From the NCBI GenBank assembly GCA_051294375.1, contig CM119269.1, forward strand, positions 12,432,790 through 12,496,789: 64,000 nt of DNA. The letters are read 5' to 3'. The position numbers were made by a program, and so were the translations under genes. This DNA comes from Paraspadella gotoi (lineage: Eukaryota > Chaetognatha). This document shows, piece by piece, positions 45,376 through 55,700 of the stretch; position 1 is the first letter of the stretch; every line of letters starts with the position of its first letter. Under the pieces are notes generated by a model. It had not been told where the DNA came from, made no database searches, and saw only the letters and a program-made list of their open reading frames with translations.

Positions 45376-48157
45376 ATGTCACACCGCAAATTTTCTGCCC
45401 CTCGTCACGGCAACTTAGGCTTCCTGCCGAAAAAGAGGTGCAAGAACCACAAGGGGCGGATCAAGAGCTTTCCAAAGGATGATCCCAAAAAGCCGGTTCA
45501 CCTAACCGCCTTTACAGGTTACAAGGTGACGTACCATTTTAAGTTTTTCTCATTAAATTAGTTTTCGTACTCTGATGAAAAAGTATTCATTGACACGAAC
45601 CATGAAAATTATTTCGAGCTTTTTAACCCTGACTTATCTGACCATAACCAAACGTTTCTTCTATTATTTCTTAATTTAATTGGCTTTTTTTTTTTTTTTA
45701 ATTTTTAATCTTAGGCGGGAATGACCCATGTGTGCCGACTCGTTGACCGCCCGGGGTCAAAGGTCAACAAGAAAGAAGTTGTGGAACCCGTGACGATCAT
45801 TGAGACTCCGCCTATTATGGTGGTGGGCGTGGTCGGGTACATCGAGACGCCTCACGGAATGCGGACCTTTAAAACCGTTTGGGCGGAACATTTGTCGGAC
45901 GAATGCAGGAGAAGATTCTACAAAAACTGGTTAGCGGGGACTCGGGGTTCGATGAGAAAAATTGGCATAAACGCTTTGCCTTCGTCCATCGTTGGCCCGG
46001 AGGTCGGAACAATATGCCGAAATAAAAGCCAAGTCTCGATGTCGCTTTGAAGATCGATTCCCTTTTATGGTCTTCAATTGAACCATCCCGACACATTTCT
46101 CGTACTAAGTTAATGTTACGATTTTAGGTACAAATCAAAGAAAAAGGCTTTTACCAAATACACGAAAAAATGGTCGGCGGAAGACGGAAAGAAGGAAATC
46201 GAAAAAGATTTTGCCAAAATGAAGAAATACTGCACCGTCATCCGAGTCATCACTCATACTCAGGTTAGTTATCTATGATTTCATGTCTTTCTTTCCCTTA
46301 TTTGTTTCGTGATGAAAAGTGGAATCGTGCTTCTAAAAATATTTATGTTGAACATCAATTCCACCCATGCTGCCTTCCTTCTGATTTCTACTCTCCTTAA
46401 TTTTGAGTGAACTTTAAATTTTTGTCGTTTTTCTAAAATTAATTATTTGTTGTGCAGATTAAACTCCTCCATAAGCGTCAGAAGAAGGCTCACGTTCACG
46501 AAATTCAGCTCAATGGCGGAACTATTCCAGAAAAGGTAACAATTTTCGGCTCGATTTTCCTGACCAAGTCTTAATTTTATATAATATTAAAATTAATTTC
46601 CGATTAGGTGGACTATGCCCGCGGACTTATGGAAAAGACTGTACCAATAAAAGATGTCTTTAGTAAAGACGAGATGGTTGACATTATAGGAGTTACCAAA
46701 GGTCACGGCGTTAAAGGTAAAAATTTAGGATGTGGCTTAATTTTTAATTTTCCTGCTGGGTGTGATGATAATCAATCCCACAGCGATCATAGCTTCCTTG
46801 ATGATATTTTAAAATTCTGATCCCTTGTTTTTTGTTTGGTTTTTTTTTTTTTTTTTTGTTTTTTAATTTTCATTTATCGGATTACCTCTTTTTTTATAGG
46901 TGTTGTTGGACGTTGGCACGTGAAGAAACTTCCTCGGAAGACGCATAAGGGTCTTCGAAAGGTAAATTAGCTCGTGTCGAGGTTACTGTTTTGATAATTC
47001 ATAAGTTTTCAAATGTATTAGCGGAATCTTTCATTTGTATTTTGAAGGTGGCGTGCATTGGTGCGTGGCATCCCTCTCGCGTCGCCTATTCGGTCGCTCG
47101 AGTCGGACAGAAAGGTTTGTAAAAGCAATAATTAAAAAACTTTTCCTAAGAACTCCATGATTGATCGGTTTTACTTTTTTTTTCCCCCCTCAGGGTATCA
47201 CCATCGCACGGAGATAAACAAGAAAATTTACCGCATTGGTGATGGTTTTCATACTAAAGACGGCAAGGTGTGTTGACTTTCGATTAAGCTAAAAGTAGAT
47301 TTGCAAGTTACCAGCGGTGTCAGTTCTTTTTTACCCGAACTGCCTTCTCCTTAGACACTTGCAAGAATAAATTCCGTCCGTTTGAGGCAGTCTTTGAGAC
47401 ATTTTCTCTACTGCTATAGAAATGGCGGTACACCTTTTTGAGCAATTAATAATATGAAAATTGTTGATAAGCGGGTGATTTAATCTTTACATGCCTGTAA
47501 AATGAAAATTTAATTTATAAAACCAAATTCTCAAACTTTTTTGAATTTTTTGTTATTACTGGTATTTAAAGAACCAATCTGCTTATCAACTTAATCCGAA
47601 TTTGTTTTTAATAATCTTAATCCTTAGTCTTATCATAATATCATCTTTATTTTTCTTCAGATGATTCAAAACAATGCTACAACGGAACAAGACATAACTG
47701 AAAAATCCATCAACCCCATGGGTGGTTTTCCTCATTACGGGATGGTCAAGCAGGATTACGTTATGTTGAAAGGCTCCTGTATCGGGATTCGAAAAAGAGT
47801 TTTGAATATCCGCAAATCTCTTATTCCCCAAACTAAGAGGGTCGCAACTGAGCAGGTCAGTACGTCTACTTGGTACTTTATTATAACAGGTAACTTTTAT
47901 CATATGATGAAAGAGGAATTACCGTTTGAATCTTTATGTAACCGAATTCCTGGCTGCTTTTTTCTGACTAATACTATTTTTTACTTCAAATGTCCAAGTA
48001 ATTTCTAGCGTAAGTTAACTATGCTTTTTCCATTTACCAGATAAATCTGACTCTGATCGATACCACATCGAAGTTTGGTCACGGAAGGTTCCAAACCCAT
48101 GAAGAAAAGAAAAACTTTATGGGTCACATGAAAAAAGATGGCAACAACGCATCTTAA
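45376..48157 (+). CDS. RPL3: Ribosomal protein L3 (uL3)
   Basis: 400 residues; large-subunit protein reaching the peptidyl-transferase centre. Exons: 45376-45525, 45715-45929, 46128-46263, 46458-46535, 46608-46716, 46900-46961, 47048-47114, 47194-47267, 47661-47855, 48041-48157; all phases agree. Seen: [11 protein letters not shown] start, [13 protein letters not shown], the W-finger region GRWHVKK and [11 protein letters not shown] near the end. Six of its nine introns hold snoRNA candidates. A donor-like GTAAGA follows four bases after the stop, so a 3'UTR intron spliced to 51059 is possible. Confidence 0.97.
45567..45638 (+). ncRNA. C/D snoRNA, 18S guide, U36-like (RPL3 intron 1)
   Basis: Box C CTGATGA (45572-45578, first base not a purine), box D CTGA 45629-45632. 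CGAGCTTTTTAAC (45615-45627) is complementary to conserved 18S GTTAAAAAGCTCG. By the D+5 rule the target is the first A of that A run, corresponding to human Am668 (U36 family, from memory). Confidence 0.8.
45960..46096 (+). ncRNA. H/ACA snoRNA candidate (RPL3 intron 2)
   Basis: Hairpin 1 TTGGCATA/TATGCCGA (45962-45969, 46013-46020) with inner CCTTCG/CGGAGG; H-box-like AAATAA; hairpin 2 GATG/CATC with inner GAAGATC/GGTCTTC; ACA 46091-46093, 15 nt after the inner stem. Confidence 0.7.
46304..46390 (+). ncRNA. C/D snoRNA, 18S guide, U83/snR52-like (RPL3 intron 3)
   Basis: Box C GTGATGA 46309-46315, box D CTGA 46381-46384. GCTGCCTTCCTT (46369-46380) touches box D and is complementary to 18S AAGGAAGGCAGC. 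D+5 predicts the A equivalent to human Am468. U83 genes lie in RPL3 introns in mammals, so host and target both match (from memory). Confidence 0.85.
46758..46824 (+). ncRNA. C/D snoRNA candidate (RPL3 intron 5)
   Basis: Box C GTGATGA 46762-46768, box D CTGA 46817-46820, terminal stem GGG/CCC with one spacer base each side, internal TGATGAT as C'. Target not recognised. Confidence 0.6.
47298..47435 (+). ncRNA. H/ACA snoRNA candidate (RPL3 intron 8)
   Basis: Hairpin 1 perfect TTGCAAG/CTTGCAA (47301-47307, 47358-47364) with inner CAGTTC/GAACTG; H box AGAATA; hairpin 2 CCGTC/GGCGG with inner GCAGT/ACTGC; ACA 47430-47432, 15 nt after the inner stem. Confidence 0.75.
47899..47972 (+). ncRNA. C/D snoRNA, 18S guide, snR77-like (RPL3 intron 9)
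   Basis: Box C ATGATGA 47904-47910, box D CTGA 47964-47967. GGAATTACCG before an internal TTGA (D' variant) is complementary to 18S CGGTAATTCC, the segment methylated at human Um627/yeast Um578 (from memory). The full boxed interval is repeated base for base at 50804-50867. Confidence 0.8.
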
Positions 48158-48457
48158 TTGGTAAGATTAAACTAAATGATTATCAGCTTTATGTAATAGT
48201 CCATACTCATGAGTACATAAACTAAAATTAAGACTAATCATTAAAATTGCTTTGCTTTTCAATCTTAATTTTAAAAAATTTAAAATTTCCTGTTGACTAT
48301 AAAAAAATATTTATTAATAATTCTAATCAATTCATTCTATCTTTGCAGTAATTTTTAAAATATAATTATTAATTATAGTTATAATATTTTATATTATTGA
48401 TAATGATTTAATATTATTTTAGACATCGTTTTCCTTTCGTTTCGTTGTTTGGATTGT

Positions 48458-48660
48458 TTAGATTGTTTAAACAACGATTTTATTATTATAAGACAAACAT
48501 GTTTCGGCTTTAATTATACAATCCTTCATCGGCGTCAAAGATATTTGTGCAAACTCTTTTTAGAAATTCACAAATATCTTTGACGCCGATGAAGGCTTGT
48601 ATGATTAAAGCCGAAACATGTCCGTCTTATAATAATAAAATCGTTGTTTAAACAATCTAA
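48458..48660. repeat. Large palindrome with two head-to-head hammerhead-like cores
   Basis: Arms of about 90 nt with few mismatches. Each arm holds a core: CCGATGA, a stem-loop (GGCTT/AAGCC on the right arm), GAAAC-AT-GT. In the right-hand core GACG before it pairs perfectly with CGTC after it (stem I). The fourth core base is C instead of the T of CTGATGA. Confidence 0.75.
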
Positions 48661-48899
48661 AACGTCTTCTATAATATTTTAATATTTATTATTATAATAG
48701 GGTGGAGTTATGAACAGATTAAGAATTATTTTTATGCTGTTTACGGACATGTAATTAACGAATTTTTAAAAAATTTTAGCATAACAGTATAGTAAATTTA
48801 ATTGTTTAATTATTTAATCATTAAAATTCTTAATATTTTTAAATTTTAAAGATTTTGATTCGCCGCAGAAAAACTAAACTATTATAAAATGTTATCTTA

Positions 48900-49085
48900 T
48901 GTCGTGGCGCGAGGTACCTTACTAAATGGCCTAAGGGTTGCGGACCCTCGGTGACCGCTTCCTGTCATTAGCATGTTTAGACCGGCTCCGTCATATTTAA
49001 AGCAGAACCGGGATACCTGAGGATTCAACCCGGGACGTACGGTTGTAACGAAATGATTTAGCCTGCCCCGCCATTGAGACGAGGC
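48900..49085 (-). mobile_element. tRNA-like SINE
   Basis: On the minus strand GGCTAAATCATTTCG is A-box-like and CGGGTTGAATCC is B-box-like, at tRNA spacing. Not a functional tRNA by eye. Confidence 0.55.
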
Positions 49086-49122
49086 TGAGGACACAGCAAT
49101 GAGGCAGCTTTAGGTCTTTTAA

Positions 49123-49350
49123 TGAAATTGGTACAACCAATATAAAATTATCCATTCATTTAATAAATAAGCTATCTTGCCCCTGACTTTGGACAGGCTT
49201 TGGTGGTTTAAGGCCTCCATCACTCTTACAAGATAATTACATAGCAGGTCCCTGCAAGCTTTCAATCAAGACTCGCTCACTGTCCCGTTTATTCACTCCC
49301 AGAGTACCTGGCTTCCCTATCAATGAAGTGGAAAATATTTCAAAGAATAT
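49123..49350 (-). repeat. Dispersed repeat family A, copy 4
   Basis: Full-length reverse-strand copy, closely matching those at 18.4 and 18.7 kb. Confidence 0.85.
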
Positions 49351-49390
49351 TATCATAAAAAATGAATAAAATATTTTAATATGTTTTACG

Positions 49391-49450
49391 CGCTGATGAA
49401 GCCTCAATTTAGTAAAAACATGTCCCTTTTTTTAATAAAAACCGTTATTT
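49391..49450 (+). repeat. Decayed hammerhead-like core
   Basis: GCTGATGAAGCCTC is kept, stem II is lost and GAAAC has become AAAAC, followed by ATGTC and AATAAAAACCG. A dead member of the family. Confidence 0.55.
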
Positions 49451-49755
49451 GTAAACACTTTTTTCTTATTACAGAAAATTTTTTTTTAAAAATTTTTGTT
49501 TTAAATGCTGAGGATGATTGAATTTTTGATAATGTTTTATATTTTTGATTCATTTTTTGTGAAAAATCTGAATCTTCAATTTGAAAAAAAGTTTTGTTTA
49601 AACTTTGTTTGTTGTTTGTGATTATTAAATGACAAAACAATATAAATGAAATAATGATAACTAATTATACAATTTTTAAGTTTATTGTATGTAATATGAA
49701 ATTTAAGCAAGCAAGATATTTTTTTATTTTATGCCTAGTTGTCCGTAATCAATTA

Positions 49756-50410
49756 CAGAAGGCTTCATATTATAAAATGTAGTACCCCTTTTTTGTGACC
49801 AGAATCTGTTCCCACCAAACTACCCAATCGAATTTAATGATATTTTACATTTAGTGCTAATGACTATATAAATAGAACTATCGAGGCGAATTTTGATATT
49901 CAACCCCTGACAAGAGATACAGGGCCCTAGGGGTGGACCCCTGGGGGGCCAAAAAATGCTAAAAAATTTTTTTCTATTTTTTTTAGTAGTATCAGGTGCA
50001 TTGACGTTTTAAACATAAGAAAAAAACATTTTAGAACTAAAATTGATAAATTTGCAATAATTAAGCATGGTTGAAAATGCATGGTTCATCGTTTTACTTC
50101 CAATTTTCCCAAATTATTCCAAATGTGACTTTAGCTGCTGATGTTCATGAAGCTAAAAATTAAGGTAAATGAATATTTTTAAGGTAATAAATACGTTTTT
50201 GTGGAAGAGTAAACGTCTGTGCAACTTATTAAAACAAATATAATAAAAAAATTTGAGGGGTGGAATGTAAAAATTCGCTTAGATAGTTCCATTTGTATCA
50301 CTACTGGTACTCGGCATGCAAAATTTCATTAAATTCTATTCAGTAGTTTTCTCGGAACATGTTCTGGTCACAAAAAAGGGGTACCACATTTTATAATATG
50401 AAGCCTTCTG
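49756..50410. mobile_element. MITE, Tc1/mariner-like ends
   Basis: 655 bp. Terminal inverted repeats of about 50 bp begin CAGAAGGCTTCATATTATAA, differ by few bases and are flanked by TA on both sides. No open frame inside. Confidence 0.85.
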
Positions 50411-50794
50411 TATATCGTTTGTTGAAATAAAACTTTTTGCTTTGTAAACAAATATTTAACACCTAAATCTGTTTGAATTAATTTTGTCATATTTTTAGTA
50501 TAAACACTATGTAAACTATTTATATTTATAAAATTACATGCTAAAAAACCGTTTTATTTTTAACATTACTATAATAAAACTTATAAATTTACGCCAATAA
50601 AATCATTATCTGACAAATTTGATCGTAAGCTAATTTGCTTAATTTATCAGCCAGATAAAAACCGATCAGGATCTCTCACCTTTAGAATTTCAAGTCAAAA
50701 GTTTTTTAAATTAAATATACATTTGTGATCACTTATGACGTTTACATAACTTATGTAAACGTATGTAAACTTATGTAAACGTTTTTGGAAATCT

Positions 50795-51000
50795 GAATCC
50801 ATCATGATGAAAGAGGAATTACCGTTTGAATCTTTATGTAACCGAATTCCTGGCTGCTTTTTTCTGATTATTACTTTATTTTTTTAAATGTCCAAGTGAT
50901 TACTAGTGTAAGTTCATTAAGCTTTTCCCATTTACCAGATAAATCGGACTGATTGATACCACATCGAAAAAGACAGCAAAAACGCATCTTAATTGGTAAG
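50795..51000 (+). pseudogene. Partial duplicate of RPL3 intron 9 and exon 10
   Basis: Repeats the RPL3 segment at 47900-48165: snoRNA, acceptor TTACCAG, start of exon 10, then a deletion from ...CACATCGAA to AAAAAGA, then GCATCTTAATTG and a GTAAG donor. It cannot encode the RPL3 C-terminus but keeps the splice sites, so it may be a non-coding exon or a relic. Confidence 0.8.
50799..50872 (+). ncRNA. snR77-like C/D snoRNA, second copy
   Basis: Boxes at 50804-50810 and 50864-50867. The interval is identical to 47904-47967 while the flanks and adjoining exon have diverged, implying selection on the RNA or a recent duplication. Confidence 0.8.
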
Positions 51001-51058
51001 GTGAAGGAGTTGTAGTCTTTCTTTCAAGATCAAACTAAAACTTGATTTCTTTTTCCAG

Positions 51059-51190
51059 GTCTCCTCAAGGCGTTGACTGAAAGACCTCCAATCTAAAATC
51101 CGGATGTTTAAAATCCTTTTTCTTAGTCATAAATGCGTTCAATGTTTTTCCGGCCTTTCAAATTGCCATACTTTTTGCTTTACACACCAC
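51059..51190 (+). other. Possible non-coding 3' exon of RPL3
   Basis: Begins after a good acceptor (TTTCTTTTTCCAG). Both GTAAG donors just past the RPL3 stop (48162) and its duplicate (about 50997) could splice to it. No open frame. Confidence 0.4.
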
Positions 51191-51232
51191 CAGTCGCTCT
51201 CATCATACAAAATACTCTAAAAAGACTCTAAT

Positions 51233-51684
51233 ATGCAGAACGAATCCGGCGAATACGTTGACCTTTACGTGCCTCGAAAATGCTCTGCCTCAAATAGAAT
51301 CATCGGTGCTGGGGATCATGCATCCATTCAAGTACGTTGTTAAACCGAAATTCCTGATTAATGCTTTTTTTTTTGGATCATGATGACTTAGTTATCCCTG
51401 TCTAAGTCGCTGTATGCTAGACAAATCTTCCTTGGATGTCTGAGATTCTTAACTTTTTGTTTAAACGTTTGTTTTTCCGTCTTAAATTTAATATTTTCAC
51501 AAATCCTTACGATTTTTTTTACCAAATCAAGATGAACCTTGTTGACGTTAACGCCTCAACCGGTATCATGACCGATTCACATAAAACCTACGCCCTCTGC
51601 GGCAAGATTCGCGGGATGGGCGAGTCTGACGATGCCATCCTCCGCCTTTCGAAGCGGGATGGATTGGTGAGCCAAGACTCCTGA
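51233..51684 (+). CDS. RPS21: Ribosomal protein S21 (eS21)
   Basis: 83 residues, the usual length; small-subunit surface protein. Exons 51233-51331 and 51532-51684, phase 0. Seen: [22 protein letters not shown]... and [19 protein letters not shown] near the end. The acceptor is AAG rather than CAG. The single coding intron carries a U14-like snoRNA. Confidence 0.96.
51375..51448 (+). ncRNA. SNORD14: U14-like C/D snoRNA (RPS21 intron)
   Basis: Terminal stem GGATC/GATTC, box C ATGATGA 51380-51386, box D CTGA 51440-51443. CTTCCTTGGATGT (51427-51439) touches box D and matches U14 domain B, complementary to 18S ACATCCAAGGAAG. D+5 gives the C equivalent to human Cm462. Domain A was not recognised. 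Confidence 0.85.
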
Positions 51685-51729
51685 CGTTTCCGTTGTCTTC
51701 CCCGGAGGTAAGGCTATTAATTGTATGGC

Positions 51730-51875
51730 GGTTTCTGTCGTGGGCAGTAGTCTGATACATCCCATGGTCAGCTTCTCTATAATCTCGACAGAAAAATTGA
51801 TGTGGAGTCTAAAACTTTCGATGCGTCCTTTTATCGCCTCGATTACGCTAAATTCCAAACAATATTTTATTGATC
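51730..51875 (+). ncRNA. H/ACA snoRNA candidate, 18S pocket (downstream of RPS21)
   Basis: Hairpin 1 perfect TTTCTGTCG/CGACAGAAA; hairpin 2 TGGAGT/ATTCCA with inner TCGA-T-GCG/CGC-C-TCGA; an ACA follows about 16 nt after the inner stem. Pocket strands TACGCTA and AACTTT are complementary to 18S TAGCGTA and AAAGTT, which flank the pseudouridine-rich UAUU, a plausible target. Confidence 0.65.
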
Positions 51876-51973
51876 AATAGTATTAGTATTTATAATAATA
51901 TTTTTTTCTTTATTTTTGTCAGAACGTTTCACGAACGCGTTTTCTTCAAAGGTAAGCATTCTCATACTTTTTT

Positions 51974-52109
51974 ATATTTGTCCATAAAGCATTGTGCCCT
52001 TTTATTTGTAGATGGTATATGCTGAAATGGACAAAAAGAAAATAGGATTGCTCAATTAAAACCCATGGCTGTCTATTTCAGGCTGTGGATCCTGTCTTGG
52101 GCAACAATT
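51974..52109 (+). ncRNA. H/ACA snoRNA candidate (next intron)
   Basis: Hairpin 1 TTTGTCCAT/ATGGACAAA (51977-51985, 52027-52035) with inner AGCAT/ATGCT; H box AGAAAA; hairpin 2 TGCTCAA/TTGGGCA; ACA 52104-52106. The inner stem of hairpin 2 is weak. Confidence 0.6.
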
Positions 52110-52357
52110 AATCATTAAATATTCTTAATTATCCTAATGGGTATTTTATATTTTTGTTACATCTTGTCGACCCTCTCGGTCGTGTTATAATTACAAATTG
52201 AACGTCATTCAACCCAGTACTTCTCCTTTAGGCTCGTTTTGTGACAGCAGCAATTTTCGCCAAGATTCTCTCCCTGTTTAAGTAAGTTAATTAAAGTTCA
52301 TTTTGATAAGAGCATAGCATTAATGCGTATTATTTTTTCCTGCAAAAGACTTCGCGT

Positions 52358-52432
52358 TTAAGGTGATGAAGTTTTAAGACTTGCCCTATCTTAATCCGAT
52401 TGTGTTGATTATTTTTTACGCTTCCTGATTCG
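52358..52432 (+). ncRNA. C/D snoRNA candidate (third downstream intron)
   Basis: Box C GTGATGA 52363-52369, box D CTGA 52424-52427, internal TGATTA as possible C'. Target not recognised and terminal stem weak. Confidence 0.55.
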
Positions 52433-52775
52433 TTCCTCAAATTCTTTACTTCGGTATTAATTAGGTTCAAGTATTGATTAATTTAATTTATTCTCAGGCT
52501 CGGAAGAAGGAACGGCTTGGAACATCGACATCCGTAAACTTTTTAAATTTTCATGCACGTTCTTACTTTGCAACAAATCTTCAAAGAATGATTGATACCA
52601 ATCCGCTCTTTCTTTTCTTTCCATCGAGAAATCTCGTTTTAGAATGTATTTTGTATTGATGTTCATTTTTTTGTCATTTTTCATAAAATATTTTGTATTA
52701 TGTTTTGAATTTTTGAAAACTTCATAGGAAGCATTTATTATTTAAATACTAAACTAAAATCCAAAAACTAACAAA

Positions 52776-55700
52776 ATGCCTAAGGAAAAGATCCACATCA
52801 ACATCGTGGTCATCGGCCACGTCGACTCTGGAAAATCGACCACCACCGGTCACTTGATCTACAAATGCGGTGGCATCGACAAGCGTGTCATCGAGAAGTT
52901 CGAGAAGGAAGCCCAGGAGGTAAGTCCAAAAATTGGACTAAATTTCCAAAGTTTTTTATCTCGCCGGAAAGCCCGACTTGGGGCGAGATTTTAATTCGTT
53001 TCTGCTTCTTTAACCGTAGTCATTGTCGTGCTGTTTTACCATTGGAAATAGCTCAAGTGTATAACCATAGGAAGCTAAAAATTTAGATATGGTTCCTCAT
53101 CATTTAGGTCTTTTAAATTGTTTCATATTGCTACACGTATTTGTTTGTTTTATTTTCCAAACAATTTATATATATATAAACGAGTTCAGATCTGCAGCGG
53201 TTGTCCAGTTTTTGTTTTTTATCGTCGCAATCGCTAAGCGTAACGCTTTTGCGCATAAGTGTCGTCGGCGTTCCAAATTATAGATCGCCTTTTTTATGAT
53301 TAAATTTGAATGTATGAAGCTGAAAATTTATATACAGCTTCTCATCATCGATGTGCTTAAAATTGAGTCTGGCCAGTTATTAAATGTTTTGTTTACATTT
53401 TATCAAAACAAACAAATTTTTTCTTTAATTTTTTTTTCTTTTAATTACATGTCTTTCTCCCTCCCTTTTCCCCGAGTCACTGATTCATAAGGGAAAAAAA
53501 AACTAGTCTGCTGCTGGTTCTGCAGGGGTTTGTTCTTTCTCTTTTCTCTCTCTCTCTGCGTTTTTATTTAAAAAAAAATTGAAATAGGATAGAACTCGTA
53601 CAAATGCGATACCTAATTTTACTTATTTTGCTATCGCAACATCGTTTTTATTTCGGTTTTTTTTTCTCAGAGGCTGCGTCTGCTGATTAGTTTCTTTTTT
53701 GACAATAATTTTTTTTCAGAAACTAACTTTAATTTATAATTTATAAAATATATTTTTTTTCTGTTTATAAATTAATTTTCTTTTCTTAAATTTTTTTTTT
53801 ATAAAAATTTGTCATCAATCCAGATTTTTCTTATGCGATTGCGACGATCCTTATGCTTTTAAGATTTTTTTATTATAAATTTTTATAATAAAAACTGAAA
53901 CTTTTTAAAATTAAATCTTTCATTTATAAATTTGGGAAAAATTTTTTTTTATAGGTTTTTTAAATAAATTTAGGTGAGCTGATTATATAAAATTTTTAAA
54001 CTATTTTCGCAAATAATTATAAAAAAGATCATATGGTCAAAACTAGCTTAATTTAAATAGCCATAGCCGATGAAATTTAAATGCTAATGTATACAGCGTT
54101 AAAATAATCTATCATGACCATATATTATGGTATAAAAATATTTTTTGTCAAAAATGCTTTCTTCTGAGGGTACTTGCCTAATTAAAAATATTATATTACT
54201 ATATAGAGCAAAAATTTTTTTTTTTAAATCTTAAAATTTTTTGATGGATTCTGATAGAGCATAAAAGGTTAAACAAGAATTATAATTACAGCTTTTAAAA
54301 ATTCTTACGTTTTCTCAGTGAAAATATAAAAAAACTGATAAAATCATCGAAAGATGACGATAATGATGATTTTCTACAGTTTCTTATTTTTGACACACTT
54401 ATCGTAAAAATATTTAAAAAAGAATCATACTTTGTGTAGACAACTTTTTATGAGCTATCTGAATCTGGTCTTAAAATTTAAAGATTCAAAAAAAAAATTT
54501 TGGCTTTTCCTATCTATAAATAAATATTAAAAAATTAATTACTAGGGTATAGAGCCATATTAGAAATTTTTTGTTCTTTGAAAGAATTCTTAAAAATGTC
54601 TAAATATTCGTTTGAGCTTGTACTCGCTCTAAATTTTTGACTCGCCCCATTGAGTGCGGCTATCCCTAATTTAAAGGATCAATTCAGCTTTTTACCCTCC
54701 CAGGTCACTTAATCCCCTTAAGCTCTGCAGCAGCTGTCCAACTTCTTTCTCTTCTTTTTCTCTCTCTCATACACTCGTACACGCATTTGTTTTATTTACG
54801 ACGAATGACTATTATTGCGTCCATGAATGATTATTATTAGCGGTAGCCGACCAAATTTAAATTTTAATGGGAACAGCATTAAACTAATCCATTATTGGTA
54901 TTAATTATTGTATTAAAATATTTTTTTGCAAAAGTGTTCCGAACCATGAGTAATTCGCTAATTAATATTATTATATTGCTATATAATGTTAAAAATTTTT
55001 TTTGATATTTTAAGTTTTTTTAATTGATTCAGATAGAGCTTAAAAAGTTAAACAAAAAATATAATTACAACTTTTTAAAATTTTGATGTTTTATTACTTA
55101 AAAAACTGCTAAAATAATCGGATGATGATGATAATGATTTTTTAAGGTTTTTCCTAGTTTTGACCCACTTATCATCAAAATATTGAAAAAAGAATTATAC
55201 TTTGTCTAGATAACTTTTTATAAGCTATCTGAATCTGATTTTAAAAATACAAAATTTTTTAAAAAAATTTTGACATTTCCTATCTATAAATAAATATTAA
55301 AAAATTAATTACTAATGCTTCTAGCCATTTTAGAAAAATCAAACTTCTGACCCACCCTATTGACAAAGTTTGGCTCTATTATTATTGCGTCAATCCTTTG
55401 GTTATCATCACATCAATCAAACAGTTACATTATAATTACATTACAATTACTCAATCATTCGGGGTTTTTTTTCGGATTTTTCATTAAGAAATCGCTATAC
55501 TTTTAAGATTTTTTCATTTGTATTTTTTTTTTTTTTTTTTTTTACAGATGGGTAAAGGCTCCTTCAAGTACGCTTGGGTGTTGGACAAGCTCAAGGCTGA
55601 GCGTGAACGCGGTATCACCATCGACATTGCCCTATGGAAGTTTCAAACAGAAAACTTTTACATCACCATCATCGATGCGCCTGGTCACAGGGATTTCATC

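Larger units (their letters stand above)
51685..52775 (+). other. Non-coding exons with one snoRNA per intron
   Basis: Splice signals outline short non-coding exons: up to 51707 (CCGGAG|GTAAGG), about 51922-51951 (CAG|...CAAAG|GTAAGC), about 52232-52280 (TTTAG|...TTAA|GTAAGT) and from 52499. Each of the three introns holds one snoRNA candidate. They may be the RPS21 3'UTR or a separate host transcript. Confidence 0.6.
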
